A stretch of 64,000 bases of DNA from Enoplosus armatus (GCF_043641665.1 NC_092183.1:793501-857500); one strand, 5' to 3'. Positions 46,883-54,695 are shown, counted from the stretch's first letter. A program made the numbers and translations. Notes: a model not told the origin generated them from the sequence alone.

Positions 46883-47292
46883 CGCTGCAGAGAGAAAAAC
46901 TGAGACAACAAGAGGACCAACTGAAGGTAGACTATTTTCTTATTAACAGATTTCTAAACAGTGTTCCTCACGTGCACAAAGATCCAGGTGTTCACGTGTG
47001 ACCTGTTTTCCTGTTTGTGGCCACTGATTATCAGAATGAACAACTATTGATTCATTATCTAATTGATATATGTTGAATTTGTTTGATTTAATATAAAACA
47101 CAGCTTGGTTTCATTCACCGACATGTTTATAGTGAAGTGTGACTGTGGTTTGTTGTCGAGGCTCGTCTGCGCTGCCGTCTGTGGAACCAGCAGGAGAGTC
47201 TGAAGGTGAGACGACTGGAGACTGAAGAGAGTTTACTGGGACTGAAACACAGACTGGACCAGCTGGACTCGCTGCTCACACACACACACTGA
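15693..47292 (+). CDS. cntrl: Centriolin (CNTRL/CEP110), complete model of 36 exons
   Basis: Exons: 15693-15747, 15834-15943, 16104-16234, 16545-16686, 17246-17432, 17515-17708, 19323-19442, 19634-19826, 20897-20961, 24893-25046, 25152-25240, 25602-25724, 25807-25962, 26457-26656, 28114-28315, 28535-28705, 29297-29449, 29791-29941, 30037-30272, 30770-30885, 30983-31112, 31199-31266, 31362-31502, 32018-32081, 32381-32491, 33139-33256, 33810-34132, 35568-35662, 35904-36019, 38230-38303, 38392-38472, 45804-45903, 46047-46309, 46471-46554, 46891-46926, 47161-47292. Total 4884 nt, exactly 1628 codons. Centriolin is a maternal-centriole (subdistal appendage) scaffold used in cytokinesis and ciliogenesis. 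Seen: N-terminal LRRs ([26 protein letters not shown]), then long coiled coil with conserved blocks [46 protein letters not shown] and [12 protein letters not shown]. It is shorter than the human protein (about 2325 aa). The start ATG at 15693 gives a short N-terminus. Weakest calls: exon starts 28535, 30037 and 30770, and the GC donor after 34132. Confidence 0.9.
16246..16354 (+). repeat. (CA)n tract after a cntrl donor
   Basis: Follows the donor at 16235 (CCA|GTGAGA). The same intron ends with (GT)n at 16505-16540 before the acceptor at 16544, so the two ends are complementary. Confidence 0.9.
16505..16540 (+). repeat. (GT)n tract before a cntrl acceptor
   Basis: Ends TTTGTAG before the exon at 16545; complementary partner of the (CA)n at 16246-16354. 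Confidence 0.9.
17194..17239 (+). repeat. (GT)n tract before a cntrl acceptor
   Basis: Ends CTTGCAG before the exon at 17246. The donor end of this intron also carries GT (16700-16728), so these two ends would not pair. Confidence 0.9.
17713..17759 (+). repeat. (CA)n tract after a cntrl donor
   Basis: Immediately follows CTG|GTAGGA at 17709. Confidence 0.9.
17880..19140 (-). mobile_element. L2-group LINE, 3' part, decayed
   Basis: Minus strand. ORF2 pieces show reverse-transcriptase motifs: [20 protein letters not shown], then [18 protein letters not shown] (the active-site block), [21 protein letters not shown], and in another frame [14 protein letters not shown] and [21 protein letters not shown] frameshift near 18710 and a later one break the frame. 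The 3' end passes through a 15-bp tandem repeat (18096-18204) into an AT-rich tail also seen at about 52690. It sits antisense in the cntrl intron 17709-19322. Confidence 0.8.
18096..18204 (+). repeat. 15-bp tandem repeat, about 7 copies
   Basis: Unit GGTCTACTGGGAGCA with a T/C variant (GGTCCACTGGGAGCA). It lies inside the L2 remnant near its 3' end. Confidence 0.9.
20114..20195 (-). tRNA. tRNA-Ser(GCT), copy 2
   Basis: 82 nt with intact acceptor stem (GACGAGG/CCTCGTC), A box (TGGCCGAGTGG), anticodon loop CTGCTAA, long variable arm, and B box GGTTCGAATCC. It looks functional. It is antisense in a cntrl intron. The plus-strand sequence on its left (3' flank of the tRNA) is shared with copy 1, so it belongs to a larger amplified unit. 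Confidence 0.88.
20440..20668 (+). mobile_element. LINE 3' tail fragment, plus orientation
   Basis: AT-rich, with TATATATATGCATATATACA, CTACTCTTGAATGGGAGCAC and GATCAATTAAGTATTTCTGA near the end. The reverse complement occurs at 50022-50172, so both are copies of one 3' tail in opposite orientation. Confidence 0.6.
20851..20894 (+). repeat. (GT)n/(GC) tract before a cntrl acceptor
   Basis: Ends GTGTAG before the exon at 20897. Confidence 0.85.
21128..21200 (-). tRNA. tRNA-Ala(AGC), copy 1
   Basis: 73 nt. Minus strand begins GGGGAATTAGCTCAAATGG, has anticodon loop TTAGCAT (AGC), T-arm GGGATCGATGCCC and 3' GCATTCTCCA. The standard eukaryotic tRNA-Ala pattern is intact, with downstream T-rich termination. 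It lies antisense in the cntrl intron 20962-24892. Confidence 0.9.
22236..24420 (-). mobile_element. L2-group LINE with truncated ORF2
   Basis: Minus strand. ORF2 runs from 24401 to about 22940, then shifts frame to 22857-22522. The 3' tail contains GTTTATTGCCAAGTAACA and ends with repeated CAGAAT at 22236-22260. It lacks a 5' endonuclease and occupies the cntrl intron 20962-24892, antisense. The 3' tail type also appears at 25976 and 53798. Confidence 0.85.
22522..24401 (-). pseudogene. LINE reverse transcriptase pseudogene with active-site deletion
   Basis: A 487-codon frame covers the region before and inside the RT. It shows [50 protein letters not shown] and [20 protein letters not shown]. 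After VKLLKFA the FADD active-site block is missing. The sequence jumps, in another frame, to [15 protein letters not shown] and then [35 protein letters not shown] and [19 protein letters not shown]. Roughly a hundred codons appear deleted, so the copy cannot be catalytic. Confidence 0.85.
24570..24642 (+). pseudogene. tRNA-Ala-derived pseudogene, anticodon changed to AAC
   Basis: 73 nt, plus strand: GGGGAATTGGCTCAAATGG, then TGGCTTAACGCGTGAGA, T-arm GGCATTGATGCCC and end GCATTCTCC. It aligns along its length with tRNA-Ala(AGC), but the loop reads TTAACGC (AAC, a valine anticodon), the anticodon stem is mispaired, and the B box has C to T decay. Probably inactive. Confidence 0.7.
25976..26110 (-). 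mobile_element. LINE 3' tail fragment
   Basis: CAGAATCAGGTTTATTGCCA, then AGGAATTTGCTTTGG, matches the 3' tail of the L2-group element at 22236-22320. It lies in the intron after the exon ending at 25962. Confidence 0.6.
26457..26656 (+). other. cntrl: Centriolin exon with DQTR-type short coding repeat
   Basis: The exon encodes [15 protein letters not shown], then [10 protein letters not shown]. The CACTGGACCAGACCAAAGCC-type unit is repeated, giving a regular coiled-coil segment. The next exon (28114-28315) has a similar 14-residue repeat ([14 protein letters not shown] / [13 protein letters not shown]). Both look like internal expansions within the rod. Confidence 0.75.
27099..27166 (+). 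pseudogene. tRNA-Ala(AGC) pseudogene
   Basis: The 5' half is recognisable (GGGGAAATAGTTCAAATGGC, then CACTTAGCATGTGAGAGG with anticodon AGC). The A box is mutated and the T-arm is replaced by a GCTGCAGCTGCAGG stretch. Not a functional gene. Confidence 0.65.
27371..27443 (-). tRNA. tRNA-Ala(AGC), copy 2
   Basis: Same 73-nt sequence as the copy at 21128-21200. The adjoining plus-strand flank on its left (TTAAAAGTCT) is also shared. Intact cloverleaf, antisense in the cntrl intron 26657-28113. Confidence 0.9.
27865..27946 (-). tRNA. tRNA-Ser(GCT), copy 3
   Basis: 82 nt, same as the copy at 20114-20195 over its length, with intact stems, long variable arm and both internal promoter boxes. It lies antisense in the same cntrl intron as tRNA-Ala copy 2. 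Unlike copies 1 and 2 it does not carry the GTAAACATGGCAGACT flank. Confidence 0.88.
28690..29035 (+). repeat. cntrl: Minisatellite built from an exon/donor junction
   Basis: About a dozen copies of CACAGCAGGTACACAC with variable (AC)n spacers. The first CAG|GTAC is the donor at the end of the exon 28535-28705; the others repeat the same junction downstream. The long HTHT frames here are repeat artefacts. Confidence 0.9.
29297..30272 (+). other. cntrl: Centriolin central non-coiled segment (Pro-rich)
   Basis: Three exons encode GCFIPPGHS, then [30 protein letters not shown], a [17 protein letters not shown] stretch, and [18 protein letters not shown]. These match in order the human centriolin segment with YWYFMPPPP, KDSGVGL, SGYWVYSP and LHCNVPEH. 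The frame in 30037-30272 was chosen by this match and by phase; a longer overlapping open frame reads without homology. Confidence 0.8.
30721..30766 (+). repeat. (GT)n tract before a cntrl acceptor
   Basis: Ends GTCAG before the exon at 30770. Confidence 0.9.
30894..30979 (+). repeat. cntrl: (AC)n and (GT)n at the two ends of a 97-nt intron
   Basis: AC run 30894-30914 follows the donor (CACAG|GTACAG); GT run 30946-30978 precedes the acceptor TGTAG at 30982. They leave about 30 nt between them. Confidence 0.9.
31114..31145 (+). repeat. (CA)n tract after a cntrl donor
   Basis: Directly follows GACAAG|GTAC at 31113. Confidence 0.9.
31938..32014 (+). repeat. (GT)n tract before a cntrl acceptor
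   Basis: A GT run with GTGC interruptions, ending GTGCAG before the exon at 32018. Confidence 0.9.
33781..33807 (+). repeat. (GT)n tract before a cntrl acceptor
   Basis: Partner of the (CA)n at 33262-33281 in the same intron (33257-33809). Confidence 0.9.
34560..35190 (-). mobile_element. L1-clade LINE remnant, ORF2 C-terminus
   Basis: The minus strand reads [19 protein letters not shown], then IPDHCTKCN, and after a frameshift [20 protein letters not shown]. This is the order seen at the C-terminus of L1 ORF2 (TPxKL...CxKC...GTxxHxxxxCxxxxxFW). The 3' flank toward 34560 is AT-rich. It is old and non-functional, antisense in the cntrl intron 34133-35567. Confidence 0.65.
36026..38092 (+). 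repeat. cntrl: Minisatellite, about 25-bp unit, about 2.07 kb
   Basis: Unit GACTATAACATGTGTAATAT plus AACACA, with CG, GT and length variants. It starts a few bases after the donor ACA|GTAAGT at 36020 and fills most of the intron 36020-38229. Roughly 80 copies. Open frames on the minus strand ([13 protein letters not shown]) are artefacts. Confidence 0.95.
38473..41310 (+). repeat. cntrl: Minisatellite, about 25-32-bp unit, about 2.8 kb
   Basis: Unit CCTCACACAGGTACAACACA with variable (AC)n. It begins at the donor of the exon 38392-38472 (AAACAG|GTACAC). On the order of 90-100 units each repeat the CAG|GTAC junction. Minus-strand frames ([14 protein letters not shown]) are artefacts. Confidence 0.95.
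41420..41827 (+). repeat. (TC/TCTG)n tract, left part
   Basis: CT-rich microsatellite interrupted by the Tx1-type element; it resumes at 45614-45803. Confidence 0.95.
42050..43315 (+). CDS. Tx1-type L1 ORF1 protein (RNA-binding, CCHC)
   Basis: 421 aa from the ATG at 42050; the open frame extends upstream to 41957 but that start (MIVGALLWF) is less likely. The N-terminal region ([38 protein letters not shown]) resembles the RRM-like part of Tx1 ORF1. It is followed by [14 protein letters not shown] (CX2CX4HX4C zinc knuckle), a Gly/Ala/Pro linker, an acidic Gly/Glu-rich region, a basic patch (KRRRQTK) and a C-terminal tail ending [12 protein letters not shown]. No stops or frameshifts, suggesting a young insertion. 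It would bind the element RNA in an RNP. Confidence 0.8.
   Translation: MVNGDFSRLTRKHGIKISAGFPCSVEDIGLAVGDRVGHGSVRSAARMNGAVVIFLDQVDKVNRVIETGISVNGMFVSVLPLTQPATKVVLSNVPPFITDEFLSRELSRHGKVVSPIKKILSGCRSQLLKHVVSHRRQLYMILNNMKCFGCGEEGHTVKACPGLGDPARPGPGGATGAAAGPPVVSGLGAAAAVQQDNVHGGSWCDAEKGGEGVGEVGDSEVGGEKGSETGDSGGVEQINRTGEVSETGKLGEIQAGEESVVWSEQVEEAEMEEEAATEKPKPANKRRRQTKNAASEAKTSKVGEDTVRKQVQTDESGSEEECVSDSSDVPCFKLSSSQQRKLYTAEKIRSFLLQTKNQHGVKVEDHFPDLSVFYSSARLHMSQREESGLTDQEGFRLKKLVLKVKKQMNSDDVKNSNVCFN
43356..45528 (+). pseudogene. Tx1-type L1 ORF2, RT core deleted
   Basis: From ATG 43356 (open from 43278, overlapping the ORF1 end). The endonuclease is complete by eye: [42 protein letters not shown] and DHSLLLC. 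The RT begins ([35 protein letters not shown]) and breaks at about 44925-44940, ending at TAA 44943-44945. The sequence resumes in another frame with [20 protein letters not shown] and [20 protein letters not shown] to a stop at 45528. The palm motifs, including the YxDD box, are missing. It cannot reverse transcribe itself. Confidence 0.88.
45614..45803 (+). repeat. (TC/TCTG)n tract, right part, ending in a cntrl acceptor
   Basis: Continuation of the tract at 41420-41827. Its CTCTCTCAG end is the acceptor of the exon at 45804. Confidence 0.95.
46047..46309 (+). other. cntrl: Centriolin exon with a Glu/Gln-rich coding repeat
   Basis: The exon encodes KEEELQRQ / QEEELQQ / KEEGLLH / KEEGLQQ octads, about a dozen units of 21-24 bp (GAGGAGGGGCTTCAGCAGAA and variants). 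Every unit keeps the frame and coiled-coil spacing, but the Gly-containing copies (EEGL) are unusual for a coiled coil. It looks like a lineage-specific expansion near the C-terminus. Confidence 0.8.
46796..46888 (+). repeat. (GT)n tract before a cntrl acceptor
   Basis: About 90 bp of GT with GC interruptions, ending CTGCAG before the exon at 46891. Confidence 0.9.
46891..47292 (+). other. cntrl: Centriolin C-terminal exons
   Basis: The 36-bp exon encodes [12 protein letters not shown], nearly the same as human REKLRHREDRLK. The last exon encodes [20 protein letters not shown], then [18 protein letters not shown], and ends in a CA microsatellite giving THTHTH before TGA at 47290-47292. The match to the vertebrate C-terminus shows that the gene model reaches the true end. 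Confidence 0.88.
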
Positions 47293-48768
47293 TGTCAGTG
47301 TGTTTACAGGGTCACTGCTGTGACGTCACGTTTGTTTCAGTCACAAACAGCTGAAACGTGTCACCTGAGGAGACTCTGTTGACTCCATGCATCCAAACAA
47401 AGTCCATTTTATTTGAACTTTGTATTATTTATTATATTCAAACATCCATTTAACCTCCATGTTTTTTAATGTGGTTGATTTATTTATTCTTTTTTTATTT
47501 GCTTGCTGTATGTTTTGTCTTGTGTATTCTTTGAATGGTAAAGTGTGTCGGGACCCTGCTGCATGCTGATTCTGCACTTTAAAGACAATTAATTGACTGA
47601 TTGATTGATTGATTGGTTTAGTAGCTGCTCTGGAGCTTTTGACTGTCATGGAATTGCAGATGTTCAAGTTCAATTTTCTTCGGCGCCATGTTGGGTTGAT
47701 AATATGTTCATAATGTTTTAAAGTCAACATGGATGAAAAGTTCAATGTAAAGACGACTGCTGATGAAAACAGTGTGCTGGGATCAAAAGCTCCAGAACAG
47801 CTACTAAATCAACCTTGTAGTGAGTCTGTTTTTACGACTGTTTCTAAGGTCAAGAATGAGCTTTCAGTCTCAGCAGCAGCCAATCAGAATGCTGATATCA
47901 CATCACTAGAGTCAGCTGATCAGAGAGCAGTAAGGGGTTACAGTGTGTGGCGTGAAACTGAAGTCTGATGAAAGAAGGCTGGCTTCATCATTGGATTCAA
48001 TACATCATTTATTTTAAATTAAAACTGTAAAAGTCTCTTCAGGTTTTTAGACGACTGCCCTGACTGTATATGTGTATGTTTATGGATGGACGTCTGCTTT
48101 CACTTCTGTATTAATTATCTCCAAGTCAGAAACATTCAACTGAGACTTGGATGTTTTTAGAAGTCAGAACGTGGAGATTACAGGAACTCCCATATGACTT
48201 GAACGCAGCATTAGCAGTAGCATTAGCATGACTGTTCTGAGGTGGTGCCTTTGTGAAAACATGTAAAACATCATTTTACAGCTCCCTTGTTATGTTTTAC
48301 AGCTGCTATGCAAATGAAGGACGATATTTATCTTTGAATTAAACTGTTAAAAACACATTAATGTTGTAACACACCATCATCAATAAACCAACAATGATCA
48401 TATTAAGGGTTGTGTGGAGCAAAAGTCTGATAGATATTATTACGCCGCTGAAAATAGTCCCCAACAAATGCAATATTTCCCCGTTAGTTTGATAAGAACT
48501 ACAGCGAGCAGCTATTGGAGGAAATGACCAATGGGCTGAGAGCTGAGGGCCACAGACAGGAAGTGAGACAGGACGTCAGACAGGAAGTGAGACAGGACAG
48601 AGAATAACAGCAGACTTTTTCTCTTTCACTTCTCCAACGTCCTCAAACATCAAGTCAAATGTCTTCAACAGGAAGTCTGAAATGGGACCCAACGCACTCA
48701 CGCCCTCAGTTCTGTCTGTCAGGAAATAGTTGCTCTTCTCTCATTGTGTCTGTTACAGGTGTGCTGCA
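47293..48768. other. Convergent cntrl/tti2 intergenic region
   Basis: Both genes end toward this region, so it holds the two 3'UTRs. It contains an ATTG tetranucleotide run (about 47590-47615) and AT-rich sequence. A 79-codon plus-strand frame at 47729-47968 has no recognised homology. I could not choose poly(A) signals with confidence; ATTAAA near 48010 and 48338 are candidates for cntrl. Confidence 0.5.
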
Positions 48769-49330
48769 TCACCTCTCTGTCGTCATAGTTACTGTTGCTA
48801 GGCAGCTGAGCACTTCAGAGCTGCAACAGCTGCTGTCGACCTGCTGGAGGAGAGGCTGACAGACAGGCAGACAGACAGACATCAGTAACGCTGTAACTTC
48901 ATCTAATTCAGTTGAAATCAAACCAAACTCAGTTATTTTTCTGCAGCAGTCCAGGCGAGACCGTCGGCAGGTGAGCTCACCTGGAGGGTTCCCTGTGAGC
49001 AGCCGTCCAGCAGTTTGAGGCAGAGAGAGGTCTGATCCATCAGCTTCTGTCTGACTGAATCACAGAGCTGAGAGTCCGAAGACACGTCGAGCAGAAACTT
49101 CAACAGGCAGCGCAGCAACACGTCGACACGACACGGCATCCTGAGAGACAGACAGGGAGGGAGAGAGACAGGCAGAGAGACGGGGAGAGAAACAGACAGT
49201 TGAGAACAGCAGCAGTTCCTGTTGGCCTCCAGAGGTCCCAGTTTGTCTGTTTGAACCTGATCATTATATGAAGTCTTAGTTTGAGGGATGATGTCATCCT
49301 GTTATGATGACGTCACAAATACACAAGTAC

Positions 49331-49369
<39 letters not shown>

Positions 49370-49859
49370 CTGACCGTGGCCAGGCTGCTCTGGTGGTTTT
49401 CTGCAGCACCTCCAGGATCTTCAGTCGACTCGTCTCTTCTGGTGGATCTCTGACCTCCAGGTATCCCAGCACCACCCGCTCCACCTGCTGCAGGTGTCTG
49501 CACACCGCCACGCCCATCCTGACCCCACGCACAAAACAAGCGCACCCTGAAACCCTGCTGCAATCCAACAAACTCCACCCACCTGCTGCTGCACATACAG
49601 CCTGTACCAGGAGTAAATATCAAACTCTCCTACCTGTCTATGTACGGAGGCAGAGCGGAGGCGTAGACGTGTCGCAGCGCCACCTTGTGCTCTGCCTCCA
49701 TGTGTGTCAGGACCAGACGCAGCACGTCGTCATGGCGACAGGGCTTCCTGCGGGAGGAGGAGGGGGCGAGAGAGGAGGGGGGCTTCTCCAAAACCAACAA
49801 CAGGTCCAACAGACACGACAGGACCGGCTGCAGACAGAGACACACTGTTATCACCTGAG

Positions 49860-49896
<37 letters not shown>

Positions 49897-50356
49897 CTGT
49901 ATGACAGCAGCCTCTGTGGTGTACAGGTGTTTGAATAATGCCTGGTAGAGAACTTCAGCTCGGTTGAACTGACGGAGATCTGCAGCAGGCTGAACACACA
50001 TTTCAGAAGCATGTCGTAAATACATCAGAATCAGAAATACTTTATTGATCCTCGGGGGGAAATTACACAGTACTGGTGCTCCCATTCAAGAGTAGAAATA
50101 TAGAATAGAGTAGGAAAATATATATATATATATACGCATACATATATATGTATATACATATATTTTTTTTACTATATGTTTAAGATGTTTAAGGTGTGTG
50201 TGTGTGTGTGTGTGTTCTCACCGTGTTGAGCACAATGTGGTGCAGACAGCGAACTCCCAGCATGCAGTTCTCTGGTCTGTAGTGGTCGTTGAGGAGGAGG
50301 GAGGGGGGGAGGAGGTGGGTCAGGTGAGGGGAGAGGGAGGGGCGAGTCACCTGCCC

Positions 50357-50408
<52 letters not shown>

Positions 50409-50899
50409 GTTAGAAACACCTGACAGGTAAGGTGCAGCTGACTTAATAATCAATCAAAATGAATAAATGTCCACAGATGTTATTAACTTATTATCTTAAA
50501 GATGATTCTTTTGACAGATTGACTAATAAAGTTACTCTGAGACTGTAGTGTAACCAAAGATCCTCTATAAGAGAAGATGACGCATTACAAGCTGCATCAT
50601 TGGTCGCCTCCCCGCTGCCTTATTTTGTCTGTCTAATAATAATCTCTTTTTCTAAATAATAAGGATAATAGTGTTGTTAAGTGAAGAAACACACGTTTCA
50701 TTTCAGTTTTAACCTTTAATCCACCGCCGGTGACTCTGAGCTGAGGCGTCTCTGATTTAACTGACGGCTGTTTGATTCATTACTTATTCAACCTCTGATG
50801 ACATCATCGCTTAACAAAGGTCAAAGGTCAAACTGACCTGCAGGAGAGTCCAAGCAAACACCAGCTTCACTGCTTCACAACGCTGCCACGCGTCTCTGC

Positions 50900-50939
<40 letters not shown>

Positions 50940-52297
50940 CGTAGGTTGTAGAACAATAACTCATTGTCTTGATGACCTCAGAAACTGATCCTGACCCCCC
51001 TGACCCCCCTCCCTCCTCTGTAATCCAGAAACATGTTCTCACTTGGTCAGCTGAGGCTGCAGGACATTCAGGATTCCTCCCAGAACTCCTCTGCTCTTCC
51101 CTCCACCCTCCTCCTCCTCCCCCTGACTCCCGTCCCCCATCAGGAGGTGGGGGGAGTCCCTCCACCCCCCCACCTTCAGCAGCACCTCCTGCAGGTTCTG
51201 TGCCGCCACTCTGGAGGAGGAGCTGGTCCACACCTGATCCTGAACCCACACAGGAACAGATTGAAAAACACAAAATCTCATTTTATCATTAAAACTATTA
51301 ATTATGCATGTATGTTTATGCTAACTGCTGCTAACTGTAGCTGCCTTTAGCTCAGTTAGCTCTGAGCACCAGGGGACTGTTGGTGTTTACGCCGCCAGCA
51401 CAGGAACTTTGGACCGCCGGGAGGAGGTTTTCAGTCCCGGGCTCCGAGAGTCAGATGGTTAGAGTCGGCTAACTAAGAGCATAGATATAGATATATATCT
51501 ATGGCTAAGAGGACTGCTAGCTGCACAGCTAACTAGCTAACGGCAGCTAGCAGTAGTTAGCGATGACTTTAGCAACAAGTAAAGCCGTCTGTCCATCAAG
51601 AAACGACCTCCTACCTCCTTTCCTTCACTACAGAAAAAGCTCTTTCTGTGAGACTCTGAACAACCTGAGCAGCAGTGAAGAGCCGTCCTGAGCAGAGCAG
51701 CGACTCAGACAGACTGAGGGGGGGGGGGGAGCCGCCCTCTGCTTATGCTGAATGAAACTCAGCAGAGACGTAACATTGATGTTTTTAGACACTCACCTGG
51801 AAATGTGTGACAGCGAACACACAGATGGGAGGAGCTACAGTCAGCAGCAAACCTGTCCGACCTTCTCTGGCTCCGCCCCCTGCCTCCCAGTTTCCCAGAG
51901 TTCCCAGCAGCGCTCTGAGGGCGGAGCATACCGGTACAGCTCGACTCGGGACGCTGCGATAGGCTGCAGCGGGCAGAGAGCTGCAGTCGCCCTCACAGAG
52001 CGGCAGAGCTGCGCAGCCAATCAGAGCACTGACAAGAGAGCTGTATGCCACCTGAAGCCCCGCCCACCCATCATCCTGATTGGCTGAGATTGGGGAAAAT
52101 AGCCAATGGGGATCTGCTGTTTGGAAGAGACGCTCAACACGACCAATCAGGGGGCTCGATTCGGAGTCTGACGATGCACCAATCAGCTTCTCCTGCAGCC
52201 GGGACAGGAGCTCTGTGATTGGAGGAAGAGAGGGGAGGGGCTTCTCTGAGGAGGAGGGGGAGAGATGAAGGTCATGAAGTAAAGATGAGAGCTCCAT
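48769..52297 (-). CDS. tti2: TELO2-interacting protein 2
   Basis: Minus-strand exons: 52297-51797, 51239-51043, 50895-50838, 50350-50222, 49989-49897, 49827-49634, 49518-49375, 49140-48981, 48855-48769. Phases agree; 520 aa (human about 508). TTI2 is part of the TTT complex (TELO2-TTI1-TTI2), which with HSP90 stabilises newly made PI3K-like kinases such as ATM, ATR and mTOR. Segments matching the human protein include VKLVFAWTLLQVTRPSLS, HYRPENCMLGVRCLHHIV, FNRAEVLYQALFKHLYT, DDVLRLVLTHMEAEHK, RVVLGYLEVRDPPEE, SRLKILEVL and CLKLLDGCSQG. The start ATG (MELSSLLHDL) opens exon 1. The last exon is the weakest call: without that splice the frame would run on and stop at about 48933. Introns carry (AC)n after donors or (GT)n before acceptors on the sense strand. 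Confidence 0.9.
49334..49369 (-). repeat. (AC)n after a tti2 donor
   Basis: Plus-strand (GT)n; on the tti2 strand it is AC immediately after CCACG|GTCAGA. Confidence 0.9.
49864..49893 (-). repeat. (AC)n after a tti2 donor
   Basis: Sense strand reads CATACAG|GTAACACACAC. Confidence 0.9.
50022..50172 (-). mobile_element. LINE 3' tail fragment
   Basis: CAGAATCAGAAATACTTTAT, then GGGGGGAAATTACAC and AGTACTGGTGCTCCC, and an AT-rich end: the reverse complement of the fragment at 20440-20668. It lies between tti2 exons 50350-50222 and 49989-49897, its right end just downstream of the AC run and donor at 50221. Confidence 0.65.
50194..50218 (-). repeat. (AC)n after a tti2 donor
   Basis: Sense strand: AACACG|GTGAGAACACAC. 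Confidence 0.9.
50357..50404 (-). repeat. (GT)n before a tti2 acceptor
   Basis: Sense strand: (GT)n then TTTGGGCAG before the exon at 50350. Confidence 0.9.
50899..50937 (-). repeat. (GT)n before a tti2 acceptor
   Basis: Sense strand: (GT)n then TTGCAG before the exon at 50895. Confidence 0.9.
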
Positions 52298-52689
52298 CCT
52301 GACGTGGAGGAGGGGGGTAGAGTAAAGATGAGATGACAGAGGAAAAGAGAATATTAAGAGCTATATATAAATATATATCTCATATAATACTACATATTTG
52401 TTTGTTTTTATTCCCAACATGAAGGTCTGTCTCCTCACTGTCAGGAATCATTTCAACATAATGACTTTAAAATATCAACATATAAATATATATCAAATAA
52501 AATACTTGATGGTTGAAGCTTCTCAAAAGTAAAGTTGTCTTTAATGACACTAAACTGAATTTGGGTTTTGGACTCTGAACAAACTGTGAGGGAAATTTTT
52601 CACAATTTTAAAAACATTTTAAAGACAAAAGTGCTAATTGATTAATAGTGAAATCAACAGATGAATAATTAATGGGAAATGAGTCGCAG

Positions 52690-52812
52690 CTCTCTCGGGT
52701 CAAATAATCCTTTATTAATCCCTCAGGAGTAATAAGTAACAGATAATAAATAAAAACAATGAAGACGTTATAAAAACGCTACTAAAACTAAACAACTATA
52801 ATTTACAAATTC
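52690..52812 (-). mobile_element. LINE 3' tail fragment
   Basis: CCTTTATTAATCCCTCAGGA, then TAATAAATAAAAACAATGAA and CAACTATAATTTACAAATT. Similar to the tail of the L2-group remnant at about 17890-17980. Confidence 0.55.
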
Positions 52813-53797
52813 ACAGAAAGGGAATTCTACTGTCATGTGACTGTGAGATGATGCAGCTAATAAACTGACCGCTGATCAGATCATACGGAGCGTAAACATT
52901 ATGTTCTTCACTGTTTGACTGGGATCAGATCAGTTCTGCTGTAGCTGAGTGTTAGATGACTAAATATATTCAAATATAAAAACGGTGCGACAGGTTAATG
53001 TTTCTCAGCTGTTCGTCGTCTCAGTTTGTTGAAAACTCTTCAGGAAACTGACCTCAAATCAGCTGTGTGTCCTCCATCGACGAGGAGAAGCCACTGATTT
53101 CCTTTCACTTCAAATATTTATTTCAGGTTCGCGGCATGCAGCCTGAAACCTCCGGAAGGTTTAGTGGGAGGGGCCGTGTGTTCGGACAAATACTTCCGGC
53201 CGGATATAAACTCTATGTGAAAGGTTCCTACCCCCCAAATATTCCTGTTTTGATTTTTTTTGATGAATATTTAAACGAGCTCGTTTACTTTTGAATATTT
53301 CGTTCAGGTAGTGAAATAAAAAGTGAAGTCCAACACAGAACATTTGAATCAAAAACTAAATAAACGTAAAATGAGCTGTCAGTGGGTACAAGTACTTTCT
53401 AGGTCCTTTACGACAGTAAAAGTACTAATACCACACTGTAAAAATACTCTGTTCCAGTCAAAGTGTGTGAGTATCATCAGTAAACTGTCCTTAAAGTCTT
53501 CCAGCAGTCAGATGTCCTCCTGTGTCTGTCCTCCTGTGAGTGTCCTCCTGTTATAGATTCTGTCATTAGAGGATTATTCCTCATCATTAATGGATCGATT
53601 GTTTGGTCACAATGACCCAGAGCCCAAAGTGACGCCTTCACAAAGCTCCACATTATTAACAAGACGTTACAGTTATTAACAGCATTCAGAGGGAAAGCAG
53701 CACATCTGCATCTGAACAGCTGGAACCAGGAAATGGTTTCACACCATCGGTTCACTTCCTGTCAGTCCACTGATCCATTAATGGACTGATTCAGCTG

Positions 53798-53852
53798 GAC
53801 TTAATCAGAATCAGAATCAGAAATACTTTATTGATCCCCGGGGGAAATGAGA
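53798..53852 (-). mobile_element. LINE 3' tail fragment
   Basis: TCAGAATCAGAATCAGAAAT, then ACTTTATTGATCCCCGGGGG: the same terminal (CAGAAT)n-type 3' end as other LINE tails in the window. Confidence 0.6.
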
Positions 53853-54605
53853 CAAAATAAACTGTTTAATAACAAAACATCAGATTTTATAAACTCTTCA
53901 TGGTTTAATCCATAAAGTCACTGAAGCTGTCAGATAAATGGAGTGAAAACAAAACAATATGTAGTGGAGTAGAAGTATAAAGTGGTGTGAAAAGAAAAGA
54001 CTCAAGTAAAGTACAAATACCTCAAATTTAAAGTAGATGTACTCCACCACTGAAGACCCAGTTAGGAATCAAAGTTCTTCAGTTTGACAAAACAATCCAA
54101 ATGTAAGTTGTTTGATGTGGTTGAAAGGTTTGTGAAATCTAAGTAAGAGGACCTTGACTTTGGATTGTTTTGTCAAAGTAATAAGGAACCTTTGTGGTTC
54201 TTCATGTTCTTGAAGACTCCAAGAGACAAAACCAGGCAGCAAACAGTAGATGGCAGTTTATAAAACATAACTGAAATGTAAAAATGAACCATGTGGAATT
54301 ATTCTTGTGTCCAAAAAACACAATTATGTCATTAAAACTCAAAAGAACATGATGAACCTCTTCAGAGGCTCAGGGTTCATAAACAAGCTGTTGGGACGTG
54401 TTGGACTGATCAGAGGACAGAAGAACAGACGTCAGACACACTGTGGTGGTGGATGTGGTGACATTAGCAGCAGATTAAAAGCCAATGTTCACATTTAAAA
54501 ACTGATTTGTTTCCCTTCTTGTTGACCATAAATCAGCATCAGAGATTCAGAGTTAAAGACTGAACTGTTTCCACAGACATGAGAGCTGCAAGGCTTTGAT
54601 GACCA

Positions 54606-54622
54606 CACGCACACACACACAC

Positions 54623-54692
<70 letters not shown>
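54606..54692 (+). repeat. (CA)n microsatellite
   Basis: About 87 bp of CA with GC interruptions, intergenic. Confidence 0.95.

Positions 54693-54695
<3 letters not shown>

Noticed and set aside
47729..47968. 79-codon plus-strand frame as a possible small gene
   Set aside because: No recognised homology, no splice context and no conserved features; it lies in the convergent 3' region. Left as unproven.
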